Positions 9,413 through 19,434 are shown, counted from the stretch's first letter. The stretch: 64,000 nucleotides of DNA from Fischerella sp. PCC 9431 (GCF_000447295.1 NZ_KE650771.1:2374469-2438468); one strand, 5' to 3'. The notes: generated from the sequence alone by a model not told the origin. Translations and numbers: made by a program.

Positions 9413-10288
9413 TCAGTCGTGAACATTGCCATCGGGCATGATCGCACCACTGAGGTTAGCACCAATCAGTTTTACAAGTAAGCGATCGCCAGAACGAACA
9501 CGCGCTCCTGTCAAGTCAGCACCGCGCAAATCAGCACCACTCAAGTCAGCACCAATCAAGTTAGCATTCCGGAGGTTGGCTTCTCGCAAATCTGCCAAAA
9601 GTAAGTTGGCTCTAAACAAATTGGCTTCAGATAAATCCGCACCTCTGAGGATGACTTTATGCATAAAAGTATCACTAAGATTAGCACCACTCAAGTTGGC
9701 GTAACTCATGTTTCTGCTGGATAAGTCTTTATTGCTTAAGTTAGCGCTGCTAAAATCTTGACCACTCAAGTCTGGGTTTTGCTTGGGTGGTTCGTAGTTT
9801 GGTGATTGAGGATTGGTTGAAGTATAGGTAGTTTTTGTTTCTGGCTTTTTCGGTGAGGGTGGTGATTGATCAGATTGGTGAGATTGATGTGTTTGATGAG
9901 ATTGATGAGATTGTTGAGATTGTTGAGATTGGTGAGATTGGTGAGATTGATTAGGTGAATAGGATTGATGGGTTTGATGGGTTTGATGGGTTTGATGGGT
10001 TTGATAAGTTTGATGAGTTTGACGGGGTTGACGGGGTTGACGGGGTTGATAGGAGTGATGAGAATGATGGGGAATTTGATGCTTGGTTTTGAGAGAGCGT
10101 AATTGTTCTCTAGCCTCGTTAAGTTGTTGTAACTTTTTTAGCGCCTTGTCTCTTAGACGCTGGTTATCTAAAGGTATGCGATCGGGATGCCAAATAAAAG
10201 CCAAATCTTTGTAAGCCTGGTTCACTTCCTCTAAAGTTGCTCCAGGCTCCAACTCTAATACCCGATAATACCGCTCCAGCTCTCTCAT
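9413..10288 (-). CDS. J-domain protein with His/Gln/Ser/Thr linker and pentapeptide repeats
   Basis: 291 aa in three parts. Residues ~1-66 form a J domain (YYRVLELEPGATLEEVNQAY, with HPD in WHPDR). Residues ~70-160 are a low-complexity linker built from HQ(T/S) tripeptides, encoded by a 9-bp-type DNA repeat (9880-10040). Residues ~175-285 hold A(D/N)LxxA pentapeptide repeats such as ANLSG and ADLRE. J domains recruit DnaK. Pentapeptide repeats form a right-handed beta helix used for protein contacts. The linker length probably varies between strains because its DNA repeats can slip. Specific partners are unknown. Confidence 0.85.
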   Translation of the reverse strand: MRELERYYRVLELEPGATLEEVNQAYKDLAFIWHPDRIPLDNQRLRDKALKKLQQLNEAREQLRSLKTKHQIPHHSHHSYQPRQPRQPRQTHQTYQTHQTHQTHQTHQSYSPNQSHQSHQSQQSQQSHQSHQTHQSHQSDQSPPSPKKPETKTTYTSTNPQSPNYEPPKQNPDLSGQDFSSANLSNKDLSSRNMSYANLSGANLSDTFMHKVILRGADLSEANLFRANLLLADLREANLRNANLIGADLSGADLRGADLTGARVRSGDRLLVKLIGANLSGAIMPDGNVHD

Positions 10289-10813
10289 AAGACGTATTGG
10301 TGATAATCAACTTAATTATGAGTGATGCAACCTACTATCAGCTAAATTCTTTATCTATTGTTTCTACTATTGGGAATATTTCAGCTAAAGTTCGCAGTTT
10401 TTCCGTTGCCTTTGCTACGGTTACAGCAATATGTTATTGCTCTGCTCTGATAGGATTGTCTAAAAATTGTAACAATTGTTTTAGCTACTCAACTGGATAA
10501 TAAATTTTTTGTAATGCCTGATTTAGCTGCATCACACGCTTAATAGTTAGGTTTTTACGTAAGCTTACTTGTTTTAAATAAGAAAACAGTAACTTTTAAT
10601 ACAGGATATCAAACTATTACTTTTTTGTTGGTTGGTTGTAGATCCCCAACTAACAAAAAAGTCCGGGATCTGAACACCTGCAATCAATCAAAATCAATGT
10701 GCTGAAGTACCATTTCCTAGATCAAGAGGGAAAATCTCCAAACCCTCGTTACGATTGAACCTGGTACGAGAATAAGAGCCAGAAGTTCTTGCTGACAATG
10801 ACAAATATATAAT
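10289..10813. other. Intergenic region with an inverted repeat
   Basis: About 525 bp with no well-supported gene. An imperfect inverted repeat at about 10618-10664 (ACTTTTTTGTT ... AACAAAAAAGT plus TTGG/CCAA) can form a long hairpin and may end the minus- or plus-strand transcripts from either side. A 67-codon ORF on the plus strand (10297-10500) was not accepted. Confidence 0.4.
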
Positions 10814-11341
10814 TTATCGACCACTTAAACGTTGTCCCATAGCTCGTAAATATGCCCTGACTGGAATCTGATAAATTTCAATTAAAAGCCAAACAATAAT
10901 TGTGAAATGTGAGATAAAAGTCAATACTGTCCAAATGTATGGAACCCAAGACAAAGGAGCATATGGATGTGGTGGAAAAATATAAGCAACTGTTCCAATT
11001 AAAGCAGTAGGCAGCAGTATAAAAGCGATCGCAGCCACTACATAACTCCAACCAAATTCTACCCCTTCTAAATGAGCTTCTGTCCAGTTAAAGCCATTCC
11101 AACGCCAAATTAAAGGAGGTTGTCTCGAAGGTAAAACTAACTGCTGTTGTTCTAAATTTACAGTGAAAATCTGATGGCAAAAATCACAAGACATTGCTTC
11201 CATCAATGGCATATTGCTAATTTTGCCAACATGACAAACAGGACATGAATAGACTCCTTTATAGTCAAATGATGTCGCTAAAATGTTGGTTTTGGATCTA
11301 GGCATAATACAATCACTAGAATTTAGTCGAAAATTTTTCAA
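10814..11341 (-). CDS. Small membrane protein with N-terminal zinc-ribbon-like motif
   Basis: 175 aa. Two Cys pairs, YSCPVCHVG and MSCDFCHQIF, near residues 31-60 resemble a zinc ribbon. Two hydrophobic helices follow (about residues 97-120 and 133-158), then a short basic tail. I do not recognise a named family; it looks like a conserved cyanobacterial hypothetical. An internal ATG at 11305 (MPRSKTN) is an alternative start, and neither start has a clear ribosome-binding site. It stands alone on the minus strand. Confidence 0.65.
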   Translation of the reverse strand: MKNFRLNSSDCIMPRSKTNILATSFDYKGVYSCPVCHVGKISNMPLMEAMSCDFCHQIFTVNLEQQQLVLPSRQPPLIWRWNGFNWTEAHLEGVEFGWSYVVAAIAFILLPTALIGTVAYIFPPHPYAPLSWVPYIWTVLTFISHFTIIVWLLIEIYQIPVRAYLRAMGQRLSGR

Positions 11342-11754
11342 AATAGTTAGTTTTTGGTTGTTTTTGGCTATTAATTATTTCGCTCTACTAGCTACTGTTT
11401 ACATCAAAAGCCTTGCAATCGTATCCATCATCAATTATCACCATTAACTACTAATTATTAACCATTTAATATAGCTAATTGCTGTTAAGATATGTTGGCA
11501 CATTAACACAAGCATCTTTATTGATCAGAGGGATATGTATAATAACAATTTGCTTAACATGTAAATCAAGATGTAGTCTTAAATCCCTGCTTTGTAATGA
11601 GTCTATCGTTTTTTTGAGAATTGTGGGGTCTTCTACTTTATTCTCTACATTTGACTTACATAGCTAAAAAAATAGATATTCTATACTTCTCTATTCTCAC
11701 TTTCTCTCTCAATATTTGCATTTTCTTATACTTCTGACTTTTTCCCCAAAGGTA
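11342..11754. other. Intergenic region before the aroF leader
   Basis: About 410 bp of AT-rich sequence separating the membrane-protein gene from the aroF promoter. No convincing coding sequence or structured element is seen. Confidence 0.4.
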
Positions 11755-11783
11755 TTGACTATACTCAAATCGTCTGTTATGTT
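11755..11783 (+). promoter_or_regulatory. Sigma-70-type promoter for the aroF leader
   Basis: The -35 box TTGACT (11755-11760) and -10 box TATGTT (11778-11783) are separated by exactly 17 nt. The predicted start near 11790 leaves about 40 nt before the first leader-peptide ATG. The call rests on the match to consensus and on its position ahead of the attenuators. Confidence 0.7.
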
Positions 11784-11830
11784 CTTGGATATAGGTCTAA
11801 ATTAATTTTTTCAAGAAAGCACCTCGCGTT

Positions 11831-11887
11831 ATGTTTAGCAATAACTTCTACTTTTACTATTGGTTTAGGGTGGTTCACCGGGAGTGA
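11831..11887 (+). CDS. Aromatic leader peptide 1 of aroF (18 aa)
   Basis: The ORF reads MFSNNFYFYYWFRVVHRE and stops with TGA. Seven consecutive codons (11846-11866) encode Phe, Tyr, Phe, Tyr, Tyr, Trp, Phe, with another Phe at codon 2. Such a run is expected only in a ribosome-stalling leader that senses charged tRNAs for aromatic amino acids. It is followed at once by a two-state hairpin set and a terminator (11872-11951), and the target downstream is DAHP synthase. The ribosome-binding site is weak (AAGAAAG-like, about 12 nt upstream). The peptide itself probably has no function after translation. Confidence 0.85.
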   Translation: MFSNNFYFYYWFRVVHRE

Positions 11888-11951
11888 ATTAAGTTTCCTC
11901 ATGGAAACCGCCCGGTGAACCGCAGAGCGAACTCTGCGGTTTTTGTTTTTT
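11872..11951 (+). terminator. Attenuator 1: antiterminator and intrinsic terminator
   Basis: Arm 1, GGTTCACCGGG (11872-11882), overlaps the last codons of leader 1 and pairs perfectly with CCCGGTGAACC (11911-11921). A terminator follows: AACCGCAGAG (11918-11927), loop CGAA, CTCTGCGGTT, ending in a T-rich run to 11951. The two structures share AACC (11918-11921), so forming arm 1:2 weakens the terminator. A ribosome at the leader stop (11885) would cover arm 1 and let the terminator form. Stalling on the aromatic codons would leave arm 1 free. Confidence 0.8.
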
Positions 11952-11969
11952 AAGGAGAATTCCATCGTC

Positions 11970-12029
11970 ATGACTTACTTCGGTAGCTGGTTTTACTTTT
12001 ATTTTTGGCCCAGAATAAGTTCCGGGTAA
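11970..12029 (+). CDS. Aromatic leader peptide 2 of aroF (19 aa)
   Basis: The ORF reads MTYFGSWFYFYFWPRISSG and ends with TAA. It has seven consecutive aromatic codons (11988-12008: Trp, Phe, Tyr, Phe, Tyr, Phe, Trp) after an earlier Tyr-Phe pair. A ribosome-binding site AAGGAG lies at 11952-11957, right after terminator 1. Leader 2 is thus reached only by transcripts that read through the first attenuator. The two peptides share their design but not their sequence. That suggests either an old duplication under selection for aromatic content only, or independent origin. Confidence 0.88.
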   Translation: MTYFGSWFYFYFWPRISSG

Positions 12030-12091
12030 AGTGTCATGTCGATGAAACGTCAGCACCCGGAACTTAACCAAGGTTCCGGGTTTTTTGTTTT
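12017..12091 (+). terminator. Attenuator 2: mutually exclusive antiterminator and terminator
   Basis: Arm 1, AAGTTCCGGGT (12017-12027), overlaps the last codons of leader 2. It pairs perfectly with arm 2, ACCCGGAACTT (12055-12065). Arm 2 also forms the 5' side of the terminator: CCCGGAAC (12056-12063) with GTTCCGGG (12073-12080), followed by TTTTTTGTTTT. The structures exclude each other. A ribosome that finishes the leader masks arm 1, giving termination. A ribosome stalled in the aromatic run frees arm 1, giving read-through into aroF. Confidence 0.88.
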
Positions 12092-12165
12092 CTGTTGTTT
12101 GTTGTTTAGAACAACCATCAACCATTCACTACCACCATTATTCTATTTTTAAGGAGAATAAAAAG

Positions 12166-13041
12166 ATGATCAATGCCAAATTAGCAGTCAAACCTCATCC
12201 CCAGCACCAAAGCATTGTGAAAATTTCCGAAACAGTTGCTTTTGGTGGTCAGGAAGTAGTAATCATTGGGGGACCTTGCACAGTTGAAAGCGCCGAACAA
12301 ATGGAGATTGTCGCCCACAAGCTATCTACTGCATCTGTACAAGCATTGCGTGGCGGTGTCTACAAACCCCGCACTTCTCCCTACGCTTTTCAGGGGATGG
12401 GAGAGGAGGGACTAAAAATTTTAGCAGGAGTCCGATCGCATTACAATCTCCCAGTTGTCACCGAAGTCATGTCAATTTCTCAAATCGAAGCGATCGCCAC
12501 CCACGTTGATATGCTACAAGTAGGTAGCCGCAATATGCAAAACTTTGATTTACTCAAAGCCTTGGGAAAAGCCGGTAAACCCATTCTCCTCAAACGTGGT
12601 TTAGCTGCAACCATTGAAGAATTTGTCATGGCAGCCGAATATATTTTAAGTCACGGCAACCCAGATGTTGTGCTGTGTGAACGCGGTATCCGCAGTTTCG
12701 ATAACTATACGCGCAACGTCTTGGATTTAGCAGCAGTAGCAGCACTCAAGCAAATTACCCACTTACCCGTGATTGTAGATCCTTCCCATGCAGTCGGTAA
12801 ACGGGAATTAGTCGCACCCGTCGCCAAAGCTGCTGTTGCTTGTGGTGCAGATGGTTTAATTATTGAATGTCACCCAGAACCAGAAAAATCTGTTTCCGAC
12901 GCCCGTCAAGCTTTGTCTTTAGAAGAGATGGCGGATTTAGTTGAAAGTTTAAAACCAGTAGCAGCAGCAGTTGGCAGAAAAATATCAGAAGAATTGGGGG
13001 TAGGTTTAGCACCTACCCCTCTTTCTTTATCTGCGGCTTAG
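12166..13041 (+). CDS. aroF: 3-deoxy-7-phosphoheptulonate (DAHP) synthase, type I-beta
   Basis: 291 aa enzyme joining phosphoenolpyruvate and erythrose 4-phosphate, the first step of the shikimate pathway to Phe, Tyr and Trp. Motifs: [51 protein letters not shown] and [14 protein letters not shown]. The protein has the I-beta/KDO8P-synthase-like core without an N-terminal ACT-like regulatory domain. Feedback inhibition through such a domain is therefore not expected, which fits regulation by attenuation. I use the ATG at 12166, preceded by AAGGAG at 12151. The same frame is open upstream to 12085, but that stretch overlaps the second terminator. The gene is monocistronic as seen here. Confidence 0.95.
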   Translation: MINAKLAVKPHPQHQSIVKISETVAFGGQEVVIIGGPCTVESAEQMEIVAHKLSTASVQALRGGVYKPRTSPYAFQGMGEEGLKILAGVRSHYNLPVVTEVMSISQIEAIATHVDMLQVGSRNMQNFDLLKALGKAGKPILLKRGLAATIEEFVMAAEYILSHGNPDVVLCERGIRSFDNYTRNVLDLAAVAALKQITHLPVIVDPSHAVGKRELVAPVAKAAVACGADGLIIECHPEPEKSVSDARQALSLEEMADLVESLKPVAAAVGRKISEELGVGLAPTPLSLSAA

Positions 13042-13062
13042 ATTTCAGCTGATTTTGAATCG

Positions 13063-13202
13063 AGACGCGATAAATCAAGACGCGATGAATCAAGACGCGA
13101 TGAATCAAAACGCGATGAATCAAAACGCGATGAATCAAAACGCGATGAATCAAGACGCGATAAATCAAAACGCGATAAATCAAGACGCGATTCATCGCGT
13201 CT
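13063..13202. repeat. 15-bp tandem array grown from a dispersed palindrome
   Basis: Eight full units of A(G/A)ACGCGAT(G/A)AATCA lie at 13063-13182. A ninth half-unit then closes as the hairpin AGACGCGA-TTCA-TCGCGTCT (13183-13202). The hairpin is the same GACGCGAT...ATCGCGTC palindrome found at 19935, 21849 and 56340 and elsewhere. The array looks like amplification of its left arm. It lies just after aroF and may act as its terminator. Confidence 0.85.
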
Positions 13203-13482
13203 CTACAATTGACCTGCATTACGAATGTATCGCGTTACATTGCGAATGCAGCCGTCTTTAGGTTTTATTTAACCAGATTTCCGGCAATTTCTGGGTATAA
13301 TCCCTTATCCTGACGATTTTATCGGTTTTTTGAGAAAAAATGGTAGCGGTGCGATCGCATCCTACATCCGCATCAGTTATCGAGGATCTACTTTTGCCAG
13401 TTTTTGCTCTCTACCTGTCAGGGTTTGCGATAAATCCTGGTTAGACTCCTTATCATAATATACGTACTGAAGAGCCGTAATT

Positions 13483-14844
13483 ATGAGTTATGAACATGAC
13501 ATATTTATCAGTCACGCAAGTGAAGATAAATATTTTGTCAGACCACTAGCTGAGAAATTGCAAAACAAAGGGTATCGTGTTTGGTATGATGAATTTTCTT
13601 TGACAGTAGGAGACAACTTAAGTGAGTCAATTAATAAAGGACTCTCAGAATCCAGGTTTGGAATAATTGTCATCAGCCCTAATTTCATGAGCAAGTCATG
13701 GCCAAAGTCTGAGTTAGAAGGGCTTGTGCAGAAGGAAATAAACTTTGGAAAAGTAATACTGCCAATTTGGCATAATGTTTCATATCAGAAAGTTTTTGAA
13801 TTTTCTCCTATTATTGCTGGCAAACTTGCATCCAATACTTCCAAAGGGCTTAATAAAGTTGTTGAGGATATTATTGCAGCACTTATAAAAGCAGGCGTAA
13901 AAAGTAATTATATAAATAAGCCACAAGAAAATCCTTCCTTAGAATTGCCAACATTTGATTTCCAAACAGTGAAATTATCTGTACAAAGGGATTCTTCTGG
14001 AAAATCTATAATTAAAAGTAATTCTTACAACAATAAAGCTAGTTATTTTGTAGAGGATTTGGGGTTTGGTGTCAAACTAGAGATGGTTGAGATTCCTGGT
14101 GGTACATTTTTGATGGGCGCTTATGAGAATGAGGAAAAAAGCAGGGATTCTGAACGCCCCGTACATCATGTAACAGTCTCAACCTTCTTTATGGGGAAAT
14201 ATGCCATCACTCAAGAACAATGGGATAGAGTTGTCAATTCTTGTCCTCCAGTCAATAGAGAGTTAAAACCCAGACCATCTCGCTTCAAGGGTAATGACCG
14301 TCTTCCTGTAGAGTGTGTTTCTTGGTATGATGCAGTAGAATTTTGCGCTAGGTTTTCCCAAATAACAGGTCGTAATTATCGACTACCCAGTGAAGCAGAA
14401 TGGGAATATGCATGTCGTGCAGGTACGACGACTCCTTTTTACTTTGGCGATACAATCACAGATCAGGTAGCAAATTATGATGCTACCTATATTTACGGTA
14501 ACGGTTCCAAGGGAAATTTTAGAGAGCAAACAACGCCAGTAGGAAGCTTTCCGCCCAATTATTTTGGACTTTACGATATGCACGGAAACTTATTGGAATG
14601 GTGTCTCGACGATTGGCATCATAACTATGAAGGTGCGCCTACAGATGGTATTCCTTGGTTTGATAATAATGATGATCTTTGTCAAAAACAAGGAAATGCC
14701 TTACTGCGGGGCGGTTCCTGGGTCAATATTCCTGAAGGCTGTCGTTCGACGTCCCGTTACGATAACGTTAGGGCGGAGCGCGGCAACCTCGACAATCTTT
14801 TTGGTTTTCGTGTTGTCTGTGGGATCGAGAGGTCTTTTTTGTAG
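13483..14844 (+). CDS. TIR domain - FGE/SUMF1 (C-type-lectin-fold) fusion; probable DGR variable protein
   Basis: 453 aa. An N-terminal TIR domain (about 1-140) contains HDIFISHASEDK, YRVWYDEFSLTVGDNL and ISPNFMSKSWPKSEL. The conserved Glu of NAD-hydrolysing TIRs would lie in the SWPKSELEGL segment. A linker leads to a formylglycine-generating-enzyme-like domain (about 195-450): EMVEIPGGTFLMG, RLPSEAEWEYACRAGT, DMHGNLLEWC. The end, LLRGGSWVN...GFRVVC, matches the variable tip of cyanobacterial diversity-generating-retroelement targets (14701-14820). TIR fusions commonly act in signalling or antiviral immunity, so a diversified sensor driving a TIR effector is a reasonable inference. No reverse transcriptase or template repeat is in the window. 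Confidence 0.88.
   Translation: MSYEHDIFISHASEDKYFVRPLAEKLQNKGYRVWYDEFSLTVGDNLSESINKGLSESRFGIIVISPNFMSKSWPKSELEGLVQKEINFGKVILPIWHNVSYQKVFEFSPIIAGKLASNTSKGLNKVVEDIIAALIKAGVKSNYINKPQENPSLELPTFDFQTVKLSVQRDSSGKSIIKSNSYNNKASYFVEDLGFGVKLEMVEIPGGTFLMGAYENEEKSRDSERPVHHVTVSTFFMGKYAITQEQWDRVVNSCPPVNRELKPRPSRFKGNDRLPVECVSWYDAVEFCARFSQITGRNYRLPSEAEWEYACRAGTTTPFYFGDTITDQVANYDATYIYGNGSKGNFREQTTPVGSFPPNYFGLYDMHGNLLEWCLDDWHHNYEGAPTDGIPWFDNNDDLCQKQGNALLRGGSWVNIPEGCRSTSRYDNVRAERGNLDNLFGFRVVCGIERSFL
14701..14820 (+). other. Candidate DGR variable region (VR)
   Basis: Within the FGE domain, codons at positions that usually vary are all of the form NNY: GTC, AAT, ATT, GGC, TCC, TAC, GAT, AAC, GTT, GGC, AAC, CTC, GAC, AAT and CTT. 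This is what adenine mutagenesis of AAY template codons yields. They alternate with fixed blocks (GGCGGTTCCTGG, TGTCGTTCG, AGGGCGGAGCGC, GGTTTTCGTGTTGTCTGT). A hairpin TCCGCC-TGAC-GGCGGA follows at 14894-14909, either a terminator or the DNA hairpin often found 3' of DGR targets. The call rests on pattern only. Confidence 0.6.
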
Positions 14845-15287
14845 CCCTTTATCCTTTATTCCTCTTGCCCTTTATACTTGTTTTTTTCTCTTTTCCGCCT
14901 GACGGCGGATCGAATTTTTTGAGACAATATTTAAGATTGATAAAATAAAATGAAATAATTGTTGGTAATCTAGAAGACTTATGATTGTATTTAATGGTAC
15001 GTTTTAATTATCAAAGTATTGCCGAAAATTCATAAAGTTATCTGCCGAAATAGTTGCGGTATATAGAGACGTGCCAATAGCGCTATAGCGCATGGCTTCG
15101 CTAAGGCACGTCTCTACAGGGTTTAAATGTGAATCGATTTGTCTTATCCGAATCGTATTGACCAACAACCAACCAACAAACAAAAAAAAGGGATAGGCGG
15201 AGCGCCTACCCCAAGGCAATAGCCTTAGAAAACCTAGCTATAGCTTAAGCCTTTCTTTAGTGGTTTTTGGTAAATTCTCAGTAAAGA
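14845..15287. other. Intergenic region with dispersed palindrome
   Basis: 443 bp between the convergent TIR-FGE and ahcY genes. It contains a palindromic repeat at 15065-15115 with perfect 11-bp arms, AGAGACGTGCC and GGCACGTCTCT, flanking an inner imperfect hairpin. This is one of the dispersed (A)GAGACG...CGTCTCT elements of this genome. No coding sequence is supported. Confidence 0.6.
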
Positions 15288-17153
<1,866 letters not shown>

Positions 17154-18806
17154 TTGCGCTCTCGATTCGTAGCGATCGCTTTCTCTTCAATAGTCGTAAC
17201 TGTTGGAGTAATGCCACAAGCTACAGCGCAGATTCCTTTTATACCCAACCTACAACCCCCGAATCTGCGGAGTAGTGACTCAGACAACAGAACAGTTACA
17301 GGTTGGATTTATTTGGATGGTAGGCGTTTATTTCAGATTACCGCACCCAGGGCGAATATTACGGAGCGTTTAGAGGATATCCAGCAAAATGTCAATCAAA
17401 TCAGCCAAAATTACTTTCAAAATCCTGACGCCAATTTGAATGTACAGGTTCAGACTGAAAACGGATTGCCAGTAATTTATGTCAATGATCGACAGTTAAT
17501 GACTATTACTGACCAAGATGCCAGACTGCGACAGGTAGATCGTTTAACCTTAGCCAATCAAATTTCCCAAAACTTACAAGAACAATTAAAACGAGCAAAA
17601 CAAGAGCGAGAACCAGAGTTTTTGCTTCGTCAGGGTGCAATTACTGTTGGATGTGGACTTACTATTCTTGCCATCAGTTGGGGACTAACTCAGTGGAAAA
17701 AACGCTCACAAAGGAATTCAGTTAAACAACAACTAGCTGCTGCTACCGCTTCACCAACAGCTAAACCGATTACGTTGCAATTAAATCAACAGCAGCAAGG
17801 TCATATTCGAGAAGTCCAGAAACGACTGCATCAGATCGCCCAAGTTGGAATTTGGGGAGGTGGAGGTTTGTTTGTCTTGGGCTTATTTCCCTACACGCGA
17901 TCGCTCCAGTTGGGAATTTTTCTAGGTTTGCAAATTCCTGTGAAATTAGGAATTGTAGCAATTGGAACATATGTAGTTGTGCGTCTAACTTATTTAGTTA
18001 TCGATCGTTTCGCTTCTGCTTTTATTAGCAGTAGCGCTTTACTAACTCCAGAAACTTCTGAACGTCTCCAACTACGAGTTTCTACTATTTCTGGCGTAAC
18101 AAAAAGCATTGTCACTATTATTTGGTTGGGTGTAGGCGTTTTATCTGCACTGCTGTTATTAGGTATAGATATCGTTCCTTTGCTAGCAGGTGCAGGTTTA
18201 GTTGGTGTGGCTGTATCTCTCGCTTCCCAAAACTTGATCAAAGATGCGATTAACGGCTTCTTGATCATCCTAGAAGATCAGTACGCTTTAGGTGATGTGA
18301 TTTCTGTGGGCGATGTGGGAGGTTTAGTTGAAAATCTCAATCTGCGGATGACCCAAGTTCGAGATGCAGAAGGGCGCTTAATCACCATTCCCAATAGTGA
18401 AATAAAGATTGTCGCCAATCTCTCTAGTCGTTGGTCACGCGCTGATTTAACAGTTCCAGTCGCTTACCAAACTGATATTGACGAAGCTTTGGATTTAATT
18501 AAGAAAGTCGCCTTAGACATGGATAACGACTCAGAATGGCAACACAAAATTGTGGAAACACCCCAAGTTTTGGGAATCGAGAACTTTGGCGATCGCGGTT
18601 TATTAATCCGTATCTGGATTAAAACCCAACCACTCAAACAATGGGATGTAGCACGAGAATTTCGCCGCCGTCTCAAAATTGCCCTCGACCATGCTGGAAT
18701 TTCGATTCCTGTTCCTCAACAAGCCATCTGGGTTAATGATGCTCAAATGCTAGTTAGTTCAGACTTTAAAGTCAAGGAGCAAGAGTCAACAGTTAATGGT
18801 CATTAG
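17154..18806 (+). CDS. Mechanosensitive ion channel family protein (MscS-type)
   Basis: 550 aa. The start is TTG at 17154, fixed by AAGGAGG at 17141-17147. An N-terminal signal peptide (about 1-25, ending ATAQ) precedes a periplasmic domain of about 130 residues. Membrane helices follow at about 160-180, 225-250, 255-285 and 310-340. The MscS pore helix and beta domain come next, with GLVGVAVSLASQNLIKDAIN near residue 350 and GDVGGLVENLNLRMTQVRD near 385. These channels open on membrane tension to release solutes during hypo-osmotic shock. The extra periplasmic N-terminus is common in cyanobacterial homologues. Confidence 0.93.
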   Translation: MRSRFVAIAFSSIVVTVGVMPQATAQIPFIPNLQPPNLRSSDSDNRTVTGWIYLDGRRLFQITAPRANITERLEDIQQNVNQISQNYFQNPDANLNVQVQTENGLPVIYVNDRQLMTITDQDARLRQVDRLTLANQISQNLQEQLKRAKQEREPEFLLRQGAITVGCGLTILAISWGLTQWKKRSQRNSVKQQLAAATASPTAKPITLQLNQQQQGHIREVQKRLHQIAQVGIWGGGGLFVLGLFPYTRSLQLGIFLGLQIPVKLGIVAIGTYVVVRLTYLVIDRFASAFISSSALLTPETSERLQLRVSTISGVTKSIVTIIWLGVGVLSALLLLGIDIVPLLAGAGLVGVAVSLASQNLIKDAINGFLIILEDQYALGDVISVGDVGGLVENLNLRMTQVRDAEGRLITIPNSEIKIVANLSSRWSRADLTVPVAYQTDIDEALDLIKKVALDMDNDSEWQHKIVETPQVLGIENFGDRGLLIRIWIKTQPLKQWDVAREFRRRLKIALDHAGISIPVPQQAIWVNDAQMLVSSDFKVKEQESTVNGH

Positions 18807-19128
18807 ACCTCTTGCACGAATGCAAAAGGCCTAATATTTCCTCTTTGTGTCTTAGTGTCTTGGTGTTTCAATAATTATTTTTTCACCACATAGACGCGCT
18901 AGCGGCTACTTGCAGAAGCCACTCCGTGTCTACCGTTCCGGTAGACACTAAGACGCCAATAAATTTTCATTTCCCTCTCTTTTTAGTACAAATATACTAT
19001 AATAAAAGAGGATTCACGATGTGAAATGCGGAAAGGATAAAGGGGTAAGTACATCATCTCTTTACCTTTTCCTTTTCACGTTTTCTCAGACTAGACAGCT
19101 TTTTGGAGATGGATCAAGGTTTGCCACT
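18807..19128. other. Intergenic region
   Basis: 322 bp. It holds a decayed palindromic-repeat stretch (about 18894-18955: ACGCGCTAGCGG..., TCTACCGTTCCGGTAGAC). The AT-rich TATACTATAATA at about 18995 could supply a -10 box for the small downstream ORF. Confidence 0.4.
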
Positions 19129-19383
19129 ATGATTAAGCACTACATCCTCAGCCTCAATCCAACTGCTAAACATGACTGGGATCGGTGTATTTTACGCGAT
19201 CCACTAACAGCCAAACGCCCTGATCTTGCCAAACTAGTGACTGATGCTGTTGGTGCTGACACAGGTAGCTATTTGGTAAGTGTGAATATCGAAGTCAAAA
19301 TTTTAGAACAAGCAGCTGTACCTTACGCTGAACAATTATCTTTGAATATTAGTGAAAAGTCACAATTAAGAGATGCAGCATAG
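19129..19383 (+). CDS. Small hypothetical protein (84 aa)
   Basis: The ORF starts MIKHYILSLNPTAKHDWD and ends ISEKSQLRDAA. It is acidic-neutral with no membrane segment or known motif. The frame is open further upstream to a GTG at 19021. The stretch between is repeat-like and compositionally unlike a protein, so I use the ATG at 19129, although no good ribosome-binding site is close. I do not recognise the family. It could be spurious. Confidence 0.4.
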   Translation: MIKHYILSLNPTAKHDWDRCILRDPLTAKRPDLAKLVTDAVGADTGSYLVSVNIEVKILEQAAVPYAEQLSLNISEKSQLRDAA

Positions 19384-19434
19384 TAATAATTAAAAAGCAC
19401 AAATTTTTTTCGTAGTCAGTAGCTTTAGCTCTGA

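Noticed and set aside
10297-10500. 67-codon plus-strand ORF
   Set aside because: Only weak coding character, no clear ribosome-binding site, and it sits in the promoter region of the divergent J-domain gene.
11479-11667. 62-codon plus-strand ORF
   Set aside because: No homology or ribosome-binding site, in AT-rich intergenic DNA.
11777-12125. Minus-strand ORFs over the aroF leader
   Set aside because: They are the complements of the leader hairpins and terminators and have no ribosome-binding site or homology.
12085-12165. Upstream extension of aroF in the same frame
   Set aside because: The extra 27 codons begin inside the T-run of the second terminator. The ATG at 12166 has an AAGGAG at good distance and matches the enzyme family start.
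13063-13202. CRISPR array
   Set aside because: Units are directly tandem without unique spacers, and no cas genes are present. The same holds for 20101-20260.
14564-14902. 112-codon ORF overlapping the TIR-FGE gene in another frame
   Set aside because: Shadow of the FGE domain; Cys- and Phe-rich out-of-frame translation with no homology.
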